A stretch of 64,000 bases of DNA from Nodularia sp. NIES-3585 (GCF_002218065.1 NZ_BDUB01000002.1:92948-156947), one strand, 5' to 3'; shown: positions 16,935 through 26,191, counted from the first letter of the stretch. The notes: a model not told the origin generated them from the letters alone. Program-made: numbers and translations.

Positions 16935-17996
16935 ATGGCAAATGTACAATACCAAATGATTAAATTTCATGAAGCGATCAAACTTAAACACTTTGATGAA
17001 AACGCTGTACTTCGTGAAAAACGCAATCGCATCCTTGAGCGTCTAGATCAAGGATTAGATAAAATTTTCCGTGTATGTAACCTCAAACCACCAAAGTATG
17101 AAACTTTTGACCAGGGTAGCTATACAATGGGTACTGGTAATAAACCGATTGATGGTCACTTTGATATTGACACAGGCGTAGTATTCAGGATTTGCAAAGA
17201 TGACTATCTAGATCCAGTAAAAGTTAAGGAATGGGTATATGATGCTTTGCACAAACATACAAACTTGGTTGAAATAAGACGACCTTGCGTTACTGTATTT
17301 TACCAGCAGGCTGGCGACCCCATCTATCACGTTGATTTGGCGATTTACTCTCACCCAGACTGTAACCCAGATGGCAAAATGTACTTAGCCAAGGGTAAGT
17401 TAAATTCTGCTGCGGAATACAGATTTTGGCAAGAGTCTGACCCCCAAGCTTTAATACAGCTAATCAAAAATCTCTTTCTAGATAGAGAAGATGATAAACA
17501 ATTCCGCCGCATCATTCGTTACCTCAAGCGTTGGAAGGATGTAAAATTCTCTAGCGACGGAAATGCAGCACCGATTGGAATAGGTATTACCGTTGCAGCT
17601 TACCATTGGTTCAACCCGGTTTACACTCATGACTCGTTTACAAATATAAAAAACTACGACGATTTAGAGGCTTTGCGATGCTTCGTCAACGTTGTGCTTA
17701 CTAAATTCCAAAATGTCTATTCTAACCGCAACATAGTTCAACGGTTGATAGTGGAGTTACCGATTTCTCCTCATAACGACCTGTTTGAGAAAATGACTGA
17801 TAATCAAATGGCAGATTTTCAGGAGAAATTAAAATTTCTGCTAGAAGTTATTAAGGAAGCGCAACAAAAAGCAGATCCTGTAGAAGCTTGCAAAATTCTC
17901 CACAAACAATTTGGAGATGACTTTCCTATACCCAATCGAGAAGATACGGCACAAAAACGACCACCCGCCATTATTTCCTCTAGTGCTTCGGCTTAA
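16935..17996 (+). CDS. CBASS CD-NTase (cyclic oligonucleotide synthase)
   Basis: 353-residue cGAS/DncV-like nucleotidyltransferase that makes a cyclic oligonucleotide on phage infection. The active site is visible: GS at 61-62 (QGSYTMGTGNKP), paired Asp77/Asp79 (HFDIDTG), and third Asp134 (YHVDLAIY). The C-terminal half is the helical OAS/CD-NTase core, and a tail of small residues (SSSASA) ends the protein, in keeping with C-terminal conjugation by Cap2. First gene of a tight operon: its TAA is followed directly by the cap2 ATG. The clade cannot be fixed by eye. Confidence 0.92.
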   Translation: MANVQYQMIKFHEAIKLKHFDENAVLREKRNRILERLDQGLDKIFRVCNLKPPKYETFDQGSYTMGTGNKPIDGHFDIDTGVVFRICKDDYLDPVKVKEWVYDALHKHTNLVEIRRPCVTVFYQQAGDPIYHVDLAIYSHPDCNPDGKMYLAKGKLNSAAEYRFWQESDPQALIQLIKNLFLDREDDKQFRRIIRYLKRWKDVKFSSDGNAAPIGIGITVAAYHWFNPVYTHDSFTNIKNYDDLEALRCFVNVVLTKFQNVYSNRNIVQRLIVELPISPHNDLFEKMTDNQMADFQEKLKFLLEVIKEAQQKADPVEACKILHKQFGDDFPIPNREDTAQKRPPAIISSSASA

Positions 17997-19739
17997 ATGC
18001 TAGATATAGAAACGCAACTTAACATTTTTGCAGAGCTAACACAGCAAGGCTATCTCGATTCTGTACGTATATTACCTGAAAATGATTTGAATAACTTCAA
18101 AACCCACAAAATTATATGGGCAATAGAAGGACAGTTAACAATTGCGGGTAAAGGCGTAACATTGTGTGTTGGAGTTGATGATAGCTTTCCCCGTTGCTTA
18201 CCTAAAGTCTTTTTGCGTCCACCGGATGCTCTTGGTTTCATTCCACACATAGAGGATGAGGGGTACATATGTTATCTAGATTCTGAGGGACTATTGTTAA
18301 ATTCAGAAGACCCTTTCGGCATCATTTGTAACGCGCTCGATAAAACTGTTGATGTTTTACAAAAAGGTGTGAGCGGCTCTAATCAATTAGATTTTACGAA
18401 TGAGTTTGGTGCATATTGGCGGCGTGTCAGTTCCAAAACTCTATTTGCATTTTTGCCTGTAGATAATGTATTACGCAAAATTTTTATCTATACAAATAAT
18501 AAAGATACAGAATTAATTGCAGATAAAATTAGTAACATAAAGGCATATTCTAACACTCATAGTCAAAATTTAGATTTACTGACTAAACGTACAGCTTTAT
18601 ACATTCCGCTTAAAGACAGTGGCTTTGTCCTGCCACCTGACTCCAATAATCTCTGGAGTAGCCAAGATGTCAAAATGATTGTTCACAAGAACTTGTCTGA
18701 AGAAAATCGTCGGTTACTCAAATATTTAGGGAGGAAGTGGAAATCCGAAGAACTGGTTGTCTTGGGTATACCACGTCCCCGTGGTGGAATGACGCTAATA
18801 GGTATTTTATTTTCTGGTGTTATTGGTGGTCATCCACTTTTATCTGGAAGAGTAACAAATTCATTAGTGCCAGTTGATATTCAACGTTTTGATCCTGACT
18901 ATCTGCTGCACAGAGGTGGCAGTCATACTAAGTTAAGCAACTTTCGGGTTCTTCTTGTTGGATGTGGTGCGATTGGTGGTTATGTATCTCTTTCATTAGC
19001 ACAGACAGGCATCATGCACCTAACGCTTGTAGATCCTGATGTTCTCAAACCAGAAAATATATATCGACACGTTTTAGGAAAGAAAGCACTTTACCAACCT
19101 AAAGTAACGGCCCTTAAGGAAGAAATTGAAACTAAGTATCCTTATTTGTCAGTCACAACGTACCAAGCGGATATTGAACAAGCTATTAAAGATAGACTAA
19201 TTGATTTGTCCCACTTTGATTTAGCAATTTTCGCTCTAGGTAATCCTACAGTAGAACTATATATCAACCAATTGTTACATTCTACTCAATTAAAAAATCC
19301 TATTACAGTATTTACATGGTTAGAACCACTAGGAATTGGAGGACACGCTTTACTTACTCGCCCTAATGAACTAGGTTGCTTACAATGCCTTTTTACTCCA
19401 GCTACTGCAATTGACACTCCCCTTTATAATAAATCTTCATTTGCCGCCTACGGTCAATCTTTTGGTAAAGATGATTTGGGTTGCGGTAGTTCATATACAC
19501 CATATAGTTTTTTGGACGCGCAAAAAACGGCTGAATCTGCTGTTAGACTAGGACTAAATGCCTTAACAGAGAGTGAACGAAGTAGCCCCATATTATCGTG
19601 GAAAGGAAATGATGATGATTTTGTCGCGGCAGGTTTTCAAGTATCTCCACGATATCTTCTCACTCCTGACCAATTGCACACAAGCAGGTACAATTACATC
19701 AATCCGCAGTGTTCAGTCTGTGGAGAACAACACGGATGA
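17997..19739 (+). CDS. cap2: CBASS Cap2, E1-E2 fusion ubiquitin-transfer-like enzyme
   Basis: 580 residues. An N-terminal E2-like domain (about 1-160) has a candidate catalytic Cys92 (EDEGYICYLDSEG). A linker/adaptor region follows. The C-terminal E1-like ThiF domain has the ATP loop GCGAIGG at 322-328, VDPDVLKPENIYRHVLG and a candidate E1 Cys496 (DDLGCGSSYTPYS). Zinc-type Cys pairs are CLQC and the C-terminal CSVCG. In type II CBASS, Cap2 conjugates the CD-NTase C-terminus to a target and primes signalling. The ATG follows the CD-NTase stop with no gap. Confidence 0.93.
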   Translation: MLDIETQLNIFAELTQQGYLDSVRILPENDLNNFKTHKIIWAIEGQLTIAGKGVTLCVGVDDSFPRCLPKVFLRPPDALGFIPHIEDEGYICYLDSEGLLLNSEDPFGIICNALDKTVDVLQKGVSGSNQLDFTNEFGAYWRRVSSKTLFAFLPVDNVLRKIFIYTNNKDTELIADKISNIKAYSNTHSQNLDLLTKRTALYIPLKDSGFVLPPDSNNLWSSQDVKMIVHKNLSEENRRLLKYLGRKWKSEELVVLGIPRPRGGMTLIGILFSGVIGGHPLLSGRVTNSLVPVDIQRFDPDYLLHRGGSHTKLSNFRVLLVGCGAIGGYVSLSLAQTGIMHLTLVDPDVLKPENIYRHVLGKKALYQPKVTALKEEIETKYPYLSVTTYQADIEQAIKDRLIDLSHFDLAIFALGNPTVELYINQLLHSTQLKNPITVFTWLEPLGIGGHALLTRPNELGCLQCLFTPATAIDTPLYNKSSFAAYGQSFGKDDLGCGSSYTPYSFLDAQKTAESAVRLGLNALTESERSSPILSWKGNDDDFVAAGFQVSPRYLLTPDQLHTSRYNYINPQCSVCGEQHG

Positions 19740-19757
19740 AATCGCTTGAAATCGCTT
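19736..19757 (+). other. 10-bp tandem duplication displacing the cap3 start codon
   Basis: GAAATCGCTT occurs at 19738-19747 and again at 19748-19757. The ATG at 19736, which overlaps the cap2 stop as ATGA, is now out of frame with cap3. Deleting one copy would put that ATG in frame and give MKSLIFTKSD, exactly the N-terminus now reachable only from the TTG at 19746. Confidence 0.85.
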
Positions 19758-20237
19758 ATTTTTACAAAATCCGATGGAGGCAAGCTCGAAATTAGTAGCC
19801 ATGCTTTGTCCCGTATGCTTGCTTTTGTTCAGCATACTCGATGTAAACCCGAAGCTGGGGGAGTATTAATTGGGCGCTTCATCCGTGATAGTGCCGATAT
19901 TGTTATTGATGAAGTAACAGTTCCGATGTCAGGCGATCGCAAGCGAAGATTTAATTTTTGGCGTAGTCGCCAACCTCACCAGCAAGTTCTTGATAAATCT
20001 TGGTTAGAAAGTGGGGGTACAAGTACTTACTTAGGAGAGTGGCATACCCATCCTGAAAACATTCCTGTACCTTCTGATACTGATATAAAAAATTGGCAGG
20101 ATCGACTTAAAAAAGATATTTTTAATGGAGATACTTTGTTTTTTATTATTATTGGTATTAAAATTTTACGAGTTTGGGATGGGAGTAAAACAACTTTAGT
20201 TTTTCGATTACTTAATGACAACAACTCAAATAGTTAA
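19746..20237 (+). CDS. cap3: CBASS Cap3, JAB/JAMM deconjugating peptidase
   Basis: 163 residues from TTG at 19746, because the better placed ATG at 19736 has been put out of frame by a 10-bp duplication. JAMM zinc metalloprotease: catalytic Glu36 (KPEAGGVLIG) and H-x-H-x7-S-x2-D (His100, His102, Ser110, Asp113 in GEWHTHPENIPVPSDTD) are all present. Cap3 cleaves the CD-NTase-target bond made by Cap2. With a TTG start and no ATGA coupling, expression may be reduced. The operon continues with the HNH-SAVED effector after about 100 bp. Confidence 0.9.
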   Translation: MKSLIFTKSDGGKLEISSHALSRMLAFVQHTRCKPEAGGVLIGRFIRDSADIVIDEVTVPMSGDRKRRFNFWRSRQPHQQVLDKSWLESGGTSTYLGEWHTHPENIPVPSDTDIKNWQDRLKKDIFNGDTLFFIIIGIKILRVWDGSKTTLVFRLLNDNNSNS

Positions 20238-20343
20238 TTTTAAAACAAGCTGTCTGCTTTATTAGGTATTTTATAAAAAGCTTCAATGATTAATTTTATT
20301 AATTCTTGTGCTAGATTGTAAAGATTTTTCAAGGTTTGAAATT

Positions 20344-21480
20344 ATGGCTAGAAAAAGTATTCCAGAGGCAATCAAGCTACAACTTTGGGTGAAATCAGCA
20401 GGACGTTGTGAGTTCAAAGGATGTAATACGCCTGTTTGGTACAATGGATTAACTTTGAGTGAAGGGAATTTTGCTCAAGTTGCACATATTATAGGTTCAA
20501 GTAAAGATGGACCAAGAGGAACAGAGCAGTCAGAAGAATTACAAATAGAGTTTTCTAATTTAATGCTCCTATGCCAAAGATGCCATAAGGAAATAGATGA
20601 TCATAAAGAAAATTATCCAACTGAATTATTACGTAGTTGGAAACAAGAACATGAAAATAGAATAGAGATTCAAACCAATTATCCAGAGGATATTCATAAA
20701 TCAACATTATTACTGTTTTCTGTAAATATTGGTGACAGAACTGTTCCTATAAATTACGAGGCAGCAAGAAATGCAATGTTCCCGAAATTTCCGACTGACT
20801 CAAAAGGTATAAAAATAGAGGAGAAACATTTTGATAGGCTTTGTACACCTGAAGAATGGCAAAGATTTGCAGAAACAAGAATTAGGAGTAAAGTTACAAG
20901 GCATTTAGAAGAGGGGATTGATGATGAAAAAATTAAACATCTCTCCATATTTGCAATATCGCCTATGCCTTTGTTAATGTATTTAGGTAGGTGTATAGGT
21001 GACACTGTTCCTACAGATATTTATCAGTCTCACAGAAATATTGATAATACAAGTAAAACTTGGTCTTGGCAAGAAGAGGCGAATTATGACGTAAATTATT
21101 TAACTTCTTGCGAACAAGAAGATACCAGTGACATTGTATTGCTAAAATTGGCGATTAGTGACACTGTTAATAGTGATAAATATAACAATCTGCTTCCTAA
21201 CAGTTGCAGTATTTATCAAATAACCATATCTGAACCATCACCACATTTTATAAAATCAAAAACACAAGTTGAAATTTTTAGTTACGAATATCGTAAGTTA
21301 CTTAATCAAATTCAAGCAAAGCATGGGAAAAACTGCCAAATATTGATTTTGCCAGCAATACCAGTATCAATAGCTGTTGAATGCGGTAGAGTTATTTTGC
21401 CAACCAAAGATCCTGAAATTTATGCTTGTGAATACTATAAAGAACAGGGGGATTTTCAAAAAGTATTAAAAATCAACTAA
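20344..21480 (+). CDS. cap5: CBASS effector Cap5, HNH-SAVED DNA endonuclease
   Basis: 378 residues from ATG at 20344; an in-frame GTG at 20308 would add 12 unlikely residues. The N-terminal HNH domain shows Cys22 and Cys27 (RCEFKGCN), catalytic-type His48 (VAHIIGSSKDG), Asn72 and CQRCH at 77-81. Residues about 130-375 form the SAVED ligand-binding domain (IFAISPMPLLMYLGRCIGDT, ILPAIPVSIAVECGRVI). Cyclic nucleotide binding to SAVED makes HNH cut DNA, killing the infected cell. As the last gene of a CD-NTase/Cap2/Cap3 operon it completes a type II CBASS. A 106-bp gap with AT-rich DNA separates it from cap3. Confidence 0.93.
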   Translation: MARKSIPEAIKLQLWVKSAGRCEFKGCNTPVWYNGLTLSEGNFAQVAHIIGSSKDGPRGTEQSEELQIEFSNLMLLCQRCHKEIDDHKENYPTELLRSWKQEHENRIEIQTNYPEDIHKSTLLLFSVNIGDRTVPINYEAARNAMFPKFPTDSKGIKIEEKHFDRLCTPEEWQRFAETRIRSKVTRHLEEGIDDEKIKHLSIFAISPMPLLMYLGRCIGDTVPTDIYQSHRNIDNTSKTWSWQEEANYDVNYLTSCEQEDTSDIVLLKLAISDTVNSDKYNNLLPNSCSIYQITISEPSPHFIKSKTQVEIFSYEYRKLLNQIQAKHGKNCQILILPAIPVSIAVECGRVILPTKDPEIYACEYYKEQGDFQKVLKIN

Positions 21481-21825
21481 ATATGGTAATTGTCTTAAAA
21501 CATTAAGGTATAGGAAATTGTTTAATTGTTAAAAACTTTCCAAGAGCTTTGTCTTTGGCATTCAAGCTGGCATTTCACGAGCATCTTGCCCATTGCTTTA
21601 GTGAGATGGATCTGTCATAATTTCTCTTTATTTGTCTACAGAAGAATGCTGTATTTTAACCAACAATTCTCCCATTTAATTTGAGCGTAGCTTTACTAAA
21701 CTAATTTGTAATTAAAATTATTGCTTCTATGTCTGATTAGACTGACTATTAAGTTCTCTCCAAAACTGAAGTAATTCAGCAAATTGATAAATGCCTTTGC
21801 CATAATTTTTCTCCAAAGTATTTAC
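21481..21825. other. Intergenic region of about 345 bp
   Basis: Lies between the convergent CBASS and PAPS-reductase-like genes. AT-rich; I see no ORF and no clear hairpin terminator. Confidence 0.5.
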
Positions 21826-22681
21826 TTAAGTAGGTCCATTATCTTTAGTGAATGCCCCTGGTGGTAGTTTCCATTCGGATACAATAACTGATTCGTAGTA
21901 TTCGCGTGATAGTGCCAGACGGATAATTTCTGGCTTCATCGGATACGGATTACCCATCGTCACACGTTCCATAACAGTGTATTGTCGGTGAATTGTATAC
22001 CCGCTTTTTCCAAGCGATCGCCAGTAACTATCAAACTGCTTCTCATAATCAGCCATCTTGTGAATGACTTGTGGCGCAATTTGATAGACCGATGCCAACT
22101 GGTCTTCAGAAGCAAAAATACAAATGATACAGCTGCATCTACCGAACCCTAATTCGTAACTGGGATGCGATAGCACACAATAGCGTTGGATAATATTCCA
22201 AACTTGAGCCTCGTCCCAATCAAGTACAACACGCCAATGGTCAACATGACGGCTTTTGGTGTGAGTACGGTGAGATTCAAATTGTTTGTATTTTGCTCGG
22301 CTAGCCGATTCTTCCCTACGTTCACCGCTAAGAACTAGAGTGCGCTTACCTTTGAATCTTTCTTGGTTAGCGATCGCTGCATCACCTATGGAAATTTTTG
22401 AGTACGAACTACACCAGCGTGTAATCATGCTGCCACCAATTTGCGGAAATCGCCAACGAGTAGAAGCATTGTTGCTGTTGCCACCAGAGGTTTTTAGCCC
22501 TTGCGGTGTTTCGTACCAAGTAGCCGCAGTTGGTGAATCGAAACGCAGCATTTCTCGCTCTAATCCGCCTTCTCGCCACGATAAGTACAATGGGATATCC
22601 AAAGCTTGACAGATTTTGCGGCAGTAATCCTCTGTAATGGGCCAGTCGAAGAACAAATCGTTTTGCCCATCGACTAGGTGA

Positions 22682-24186
22682 CTGGAGTTTAGACTAAGCA
22701 ACAAGAAACGACCCAGCAACGCTGAGTTGAAAAGAAACAGGCTTCTGGCATGAAAATCTACAACCCTAAACAGGTTCCGGCTGCTTTTTGCGGGGTTTTG
22801 TTGTAGTCTTTTTGACTATGGGATAGCGAATTCTACGTTGGCGAGGTTGTCCGGTCTTCCAACCTGGAGACTTTCCACGAGGTTTGGGTGAACGGGCAGG
22901 AGTAGCAATCACCGCAAAAATGCTCCCCATCGCCTGGGCAACCCTTCCAGGGGTCATTTTGTCTAATGACTTCTGCCAGGGTAGAGGGTTGTCAGTAACG
23001 ATATCACGAGCCAACCACAATTCCCAAGTCATTAGAGGCATGAGGTCGCTCCAACGGTCACATTGCTTAGGGGTACTAAGCTTAGGCAATGTCCAGTGTA
23101 GGCGTTGCTTTAAAAAACGATACCAATGTTCAACAGTAAAGCGCCGCAGGTAAAGTTGCCAAACTTTTTCTAAGGTCGGCATTTGTTCCCCAACCCAAGC
23201 CAACCACAAAGGTTTTGATACTCTCAAGTTGCCTTGCTCATCTAGACGTTCAACCCTGATGAGAGACATGGGGCGTGTAGCAGTTTTACGGAAGTGTAAA
23301 TTTGACCATAACCTCACCTTGACTCTTCCTAGCTTGGGATGGTTCACCTCTAAACTTTGAGTGACTTCGCTCCATGTAGAGGATTCATTCAGTTTGAATT
23401 TGTCACCGTGCTTCCTGGGTCTTCCCTTCCCACAATATGGCGGTGGTGCGCTCCACAAACAAAGATTTGAACGCAACCGGACAAGAATGTCTGCTTTGAT
23501 ATTGGCCGTCTTCAACAAGAAAGGGGCGCAGCCATACTCACTATCCCAAACCGAAATTGGTCTAGTTGGTAAATTTTCACACACTTGTTGTAGTTGCCAA
23601 GTTGCCTTCTGTATCGGGTTTTCCCAACTGGTAATTCGCTCATGTCTTAAGGGTAACGCCCAACTCCCCGAATCTTCTGGTATCCAAGCAATGGTGCTAT
23701 ATCCGTGACCAATGGTAATTGGTTTGTTTCCCGCTACTGTGACACTGCTGTGTTCAATTGTCCTTTCTTGTAGGGTTACTGCATCCGGACGCGACCAGGC
23801 GGTATGGTCACCTACTAACAACAGACGTTCCTGCGTTGGCACTTGTTTGATGTATAACTGCATCAACTTTTGTCGCTGTGGTCTGCTATCTTGTAATGCC
23901 TCATAGATACTTGGCCACTTCCGTCTAAATACTGGTGATAGCGATAAATCTGCCAAACTGTAGGCGTTACGAGTCAGCAATATTGCATCCATTAGTTCAA
24001 AAGTTACATCATGCGCTCTACCTAAGTGGTTGTACGCTGCTTGACGGAATTCTTTTAGTTTGGCACATTTCATATTGGCAGATGAGAGTTGGTAGTTCTG
24101 CTCTCAGTTTCTGCTAATAGGGGGACTGTGTTCAATCACACCCCTTATTTTTTCCTTTGATTTCGGCTATTTAGTCTAAACTCCAG
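22682..24186 (-). mobile_element. Insertion sequence of 1505 bp with a 6-bp target duplication
   Basis: Terminal inverted repeats CTGGAGTTTAGACTAA (22682-22697) and TTAGTCTAAACTCCAG (24171-24186) are perfect over 16 bp. AGGTGA is duplicated immediately outside both ends (22676-22681 and 24187-24192). It carries one DDE transposase gene. Intact ends, duplication and gene suggest recent movement. Confidence 0.93.
22766..24073 (-). CDS. DDE transposase (IS4/IS701-like)
   Basis: 435 residues filling the insertion sequence. Candidate catalytic residues: first Asp in LLLVGDHTAWSRP, second in ISVWDSEYGCAPFLL, and Glu in FTVEHWYRFLKQRL, followed by the usual WELWLARD helix. The C-terminus is strongly basic (KKTTTKPRKKQ). 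This is the cyanobacterial transposase type often listed with IS701/IS4 relatives; I cannot assign the exact family without a search. It has no frame disruption. Confidence 0.88.
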   Translation of the reverse strand: MKCAKLKEFRQAAYNHLGRAHDVTFELMDAILLTRNAYSLADLSLSPVFRRKWPSIYEALQDSRPQRQKLMQLYIKQVPTQERLLLVGDHTAWSRPDAVTLQERTIEHSSVTVAGNKPITIGHGYSTIAWIPEDSGSWALPLRHERITSWENPIQKATWQLQQVCENLPTRPISVWDSEYGCAPFLLKTANIKADILVRLRSNLCLWSAPPPYCGKGRPRKHGDKFKLNESSTWSEVTQSLEVNHPKLGRVKVRLWSNLHFRKTATRPMSLIRVERLDEQGNLRVSKPLWLAWVGEQMPTLEKVWQLYLRRFTVEHWYRFLKQRLHWTLPKLSTPKQCDRWSDLMPLMTWELWLARDIVTDNPLPWQKSLDKMTPGRVAQAMGSIFAVIATPARSPKPRGKSPGWKTGQPRQRRIRYPIVKKTTTKPRKKQPEPV

Positions 24187-24352
24187 AGGTGATGCCAGCA
24201 TTCGATTTTTGACTTGGGGATTCCTAATTCTAAAAGGTGAAGTAAACAAGCTAGGCTATCTTTCCCACCACTAAACGCAATAATGTAGTGGTCGTAGCTA
24301 TGAACATCAAAATCTTGGTCATGCTCACAATTTTTTACTTCAATCTTAAGGT

Positions 24353-24703
24353 CTAAATTAAGCTGAATGGCTTGCATAATTGACTTTGAATTTGGCTTAA
24401 ATAATTAACTACTTCTTCACGAGTTTTTCCTTGCTTAAATAAAAGATCGGCAACAAAACCCATTTTGATGAGCATCAGTAATGCGCCTGTATAATCAGCG
24501 TAGTAGTCGGTATCTGGTTCACCAATACACAAGTTTAAGTTTTGGTCGAACCAAACTTCCTCAGAATCAAACGAAACTTGTTTGTATTGAGCGATCGCTT
24601 CTAGTTCTTGGGATACAATCTTCTGCAAAGAAACTGTCTCCCAATAAATGCCATTGCCTTCTCGCCAAATCAAAGTAGCTTCTTCTTTTCCAGTTAGTAA
24701 CAT
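24353..24703 (-). CDS. Hypothetical protein (116 aa) upstream of PAPS-reductase-like gene
   Basis: Acidic, soluble 116-residue protein with an unrecognised fold. Segments include EVWFDQNLNLCIGEPDTDYYADYTG and a hydrophobic helix ALLMLIKMGFVADLLF, then KTREEVVNYLSQIQSQL. Its last codons overlap the start of the PP-loop gene, suggesting translational coupling and a joint role. It belongs to the long leftward gene string of 21.8-31 kb. Confidence 0.7.
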   Translation of the reverse strand: MLLTGKEEATLIWREGNGIYWETVSLQKIVSQELEAIAQYKQVSFDSEEVWFDQNLNLCIGEPDTDYYADYTGALLMLIKMGFVADLLFKQGKTREEVVNYLSQIQSQLCKPFSLI

Positions 24704-24796
24704 AACTTAATTCTCTATTACTTACTAGAAATTTGCGTAGCAATTAAACATTAATAAAAATTACCACCAAGCCATTAAATAGCTTGGCAGTAATCG

Positions 24797-25345
24797 TCAA
24801 GAATGTCGCCAGAAGCTCTTAGGCAGAGACTTGAGGCTGACAGTTTGCTGTTCCGGTTTGGGAACTTCTGTAGCCTGTGGAACCGTTGCAGGAGTGGGTG
24901 ATAATAATGAGTTGAGGATTTGTTTCTGGTGGTCGATATCCTCAACTGTTCTGTAGACCCTGGTAGGATCTATCTGCATTCCCAAGGGCGTAGGAACTAT
25001 TTGCAAATACTCATTTAGAGCAGCAATGTAGCCCTCATGAAAATTCCTCACAGCAAGGCAAGGACGCATAATATTGAGGAGTTGTATCGCACGTCTGATT
25101 TCAGAAATATTGCGACTACCGTCTATCTCAGATTGGCTTTCTTGATAACCTTTGGCTTTCTTCTCAGCTACCAACTGATAATATTTGAAAATCGCCCGTT
25201 GATTGCTTGCTAAGGAATGGACTTTCGTTTGGGATTTGTACCCGACTCTTCCCCATTCGATAATCAACTGACTGCCTTCAACTTTTGCGCTCCAAAATTT
25301 ATTGCTGTTGCGGACAGCATCAACAAATACGAGATAGGTTTCCAT
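24797..25345 (-). CDS. WGR-domain protein
   Basis: 182 residues. Residues about 1-70 form a WGR domain: FVDAVRNSNKFWSAKV, then the defining IIEWGRVGYKSQ and a helix ending AEKKAKGYQ. WGR domains bind nucleic acid and are known from PARPs and from bacterial MolR-like proteins. Residues 75-150 are helical and the C-terminus is Pro/Gln-rich (TPATVPQATEVPKPEQQ), probably unstructured. A nucleic-acid-linked role for the surrounding operon is a fair inference; no enzymatic domain is attached. Confidence 0.82.
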   Translation of the reverse strand: METYLVFVDAVRNSNKFWSAKVEGSQLIIEWGRVGYKSQTKVHSLASNQRAIFKYYQLVAEKKAKGYQESQSEIDGSRNISEIRRAIQLLNIMRPCLAVRNFHEGYIAALNEYLQIVPTPLGMQIDPTRVYRTVEDIDHQKQILNSLLSPTPATVPQATEVPKPEQQTVSLKSLPKSFWRHS

Positions 25346-25405
25346 AGTTTTGATAGTTTAATTAAGAGGTGAACATCTAAAAATTAGACATTCACCTGCA
25401 ATTAA

Positions 25406-25720
25406 TTATTGCTTGGCGTTACCCCAGCGAAGTTGATGCTGCAATGCTTCTAACAGACCTTCAGCTTCATCTACAGTTATGCCCTCCAAAATTAAGCAAA
25501 TATCAAACAGTTCTTCGGGAATTGCCCCTATAAGCAGACTAGTAAATATTTTTTCTGCTGTTTCTTTTAGGGAAGAATTAGCCCTAAAAACATAGTATGA
25601 CAAGATTGTACGCAGTAAGAGTTTTGTTCTTCTATCTAGTTGCTCTAAATATTGACCATACTTATCAACAAGCTTGTTAACAAGGTCTGTTTGCCCGTAG
25701 TATGTTACTAAGTTGCTCAT
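25406..25720 (-). CDS. Hypothetical helical protein (104 aa)
   Basis: No recognised family. All-helical by composition (LVNKLVDKYGQYLEQLDRRTKLLL, then AIPEELFDICLILEGIT). Soluble, no Cys cluster or signal. It sits between WGR and a small unknown gene in the leftward string. GCGTAGCG repeat DNA lies just upstream at about 25745. Confidence 0.65.
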   Translation of the reverse strand: MSNLVTYYGQTDLVNKLVDKYGQYLEQLDRRTKLLLRTILSYYVFRANSSLKETAEKIFTSLLIGAIPEELFDICLILEGITVDEAEGLLEALQHQLRWGNAKQ

Positions 25721-25775
25721 GATTTTTAGTTGTAAAATTCATTCAGATTTCGCGTAGCGTTCTTCCAACATAAAG

Positions 25776-26003
25776 TTATAATTTACTTAGCCAATCTTCC
25801 CGGTAAATCTGCACTTCTCGTTCTGTTTTATAGCCCTTAAAAGCTATTTTTAAGTTCACAAAATATCCACCAGATTCAGTAATTTGGATGATTTCTCCTT
25901 TAATCCAAGTCCGATCTGTAGTATCCCAAAACTTAATTTTTTCACCTACGTTATAAATGGCAATTTCAGTTTTAAGGGTTTGAACATTCGTAAAATTCAA
26001 CAT
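25776..26003 (-). CDS. Hypothetical SH3/Tudor-like small protein (75 aa)
   Basis: Beta-rich 75-residue protein: IYNVGEKIKFWDTTDRTWIKGEIIQITESGG followed by a basic strand and QIYREDWLSKL. The pattern resembles a small SH3-like or KOW-like barrel, but this is only by eye. It is close behind the 58-residue gene and probably cotranscribed. Confidence 0.62.
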   Translation of the reverse strand: MLNFTNVQTLKTEIAIYNVGEKIKFWDTTDRTWIKGEIIQITESGGYFVNLKIAFKGYKTEREVQIYREDWLSKL

Positions 26004-26014
26004 TTTTCAGAAAT

Positions 26015-26191
26015 TTAGCTGTTCAACACAGACCAACAAGCTTCTCTTTGCTCAGATTCTGTGAGATTTGGATCATTTAAAATTTCTGCAAGTTTCTTAT
26101 TTGCTTCTATTTGTTGGGTTGTATGCTCAATCTCTGGAATGAATGTATATTGTGGGTTATTTTTATCTATCCAGTCTTGACTGGGTTGCAT
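26015..26191 (-). CDS. Hypothetical small protein (58 aa)
   Basis: ATG at 26191 with AGGAG about 8 bases upstream. It reads MQPSQDWIDKNNPQYTFIPE and ends LTESEQREACWSVLNS. It is spaced regularly between the 75-residue gene and the AAA+ gene on the same strand. The good ribosome-binding site and amphipathic helical C-terminal half support a real gene. Family unknown. Confidence 0.6.
   Translation of the reverse strand: MQPSQDWIDKNNPQYTFIPEIEHTTQQIEANKKLAEILNDPNLTESEQREACWSVLNS

Larger units (their letters stand above)
21826..24377 (-). pseudogene. PAPS-reductase-like (PP-loop) gene split by an insertion sequence
   Basis: The N-terminal part (24377 down to 24187) has the PP-loop SGGKDSLACLLHLL and ends ECWHHL. 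The C-terminal part (22681 to 21826) resumes VDGQNDLFFDWPITEDYC and includes SGERREESASRAKY and Cys-rich GFGRCSCIICIF, possible metal or cluster ligands. Removing the IS and one copy of the 6-bp target duplication rebuilds a continuous frame of 347 codons (346 residues plus stop) across ECWHHLVDGQND, so the insertion is recent. Such PP-loop proteins act in sulfur transfer, reduction, or DNA/RNA modification (DndC is a relative); the specific role here is unknown. Its start overlaps the end of the gene upstream. Confidence 0.88.
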
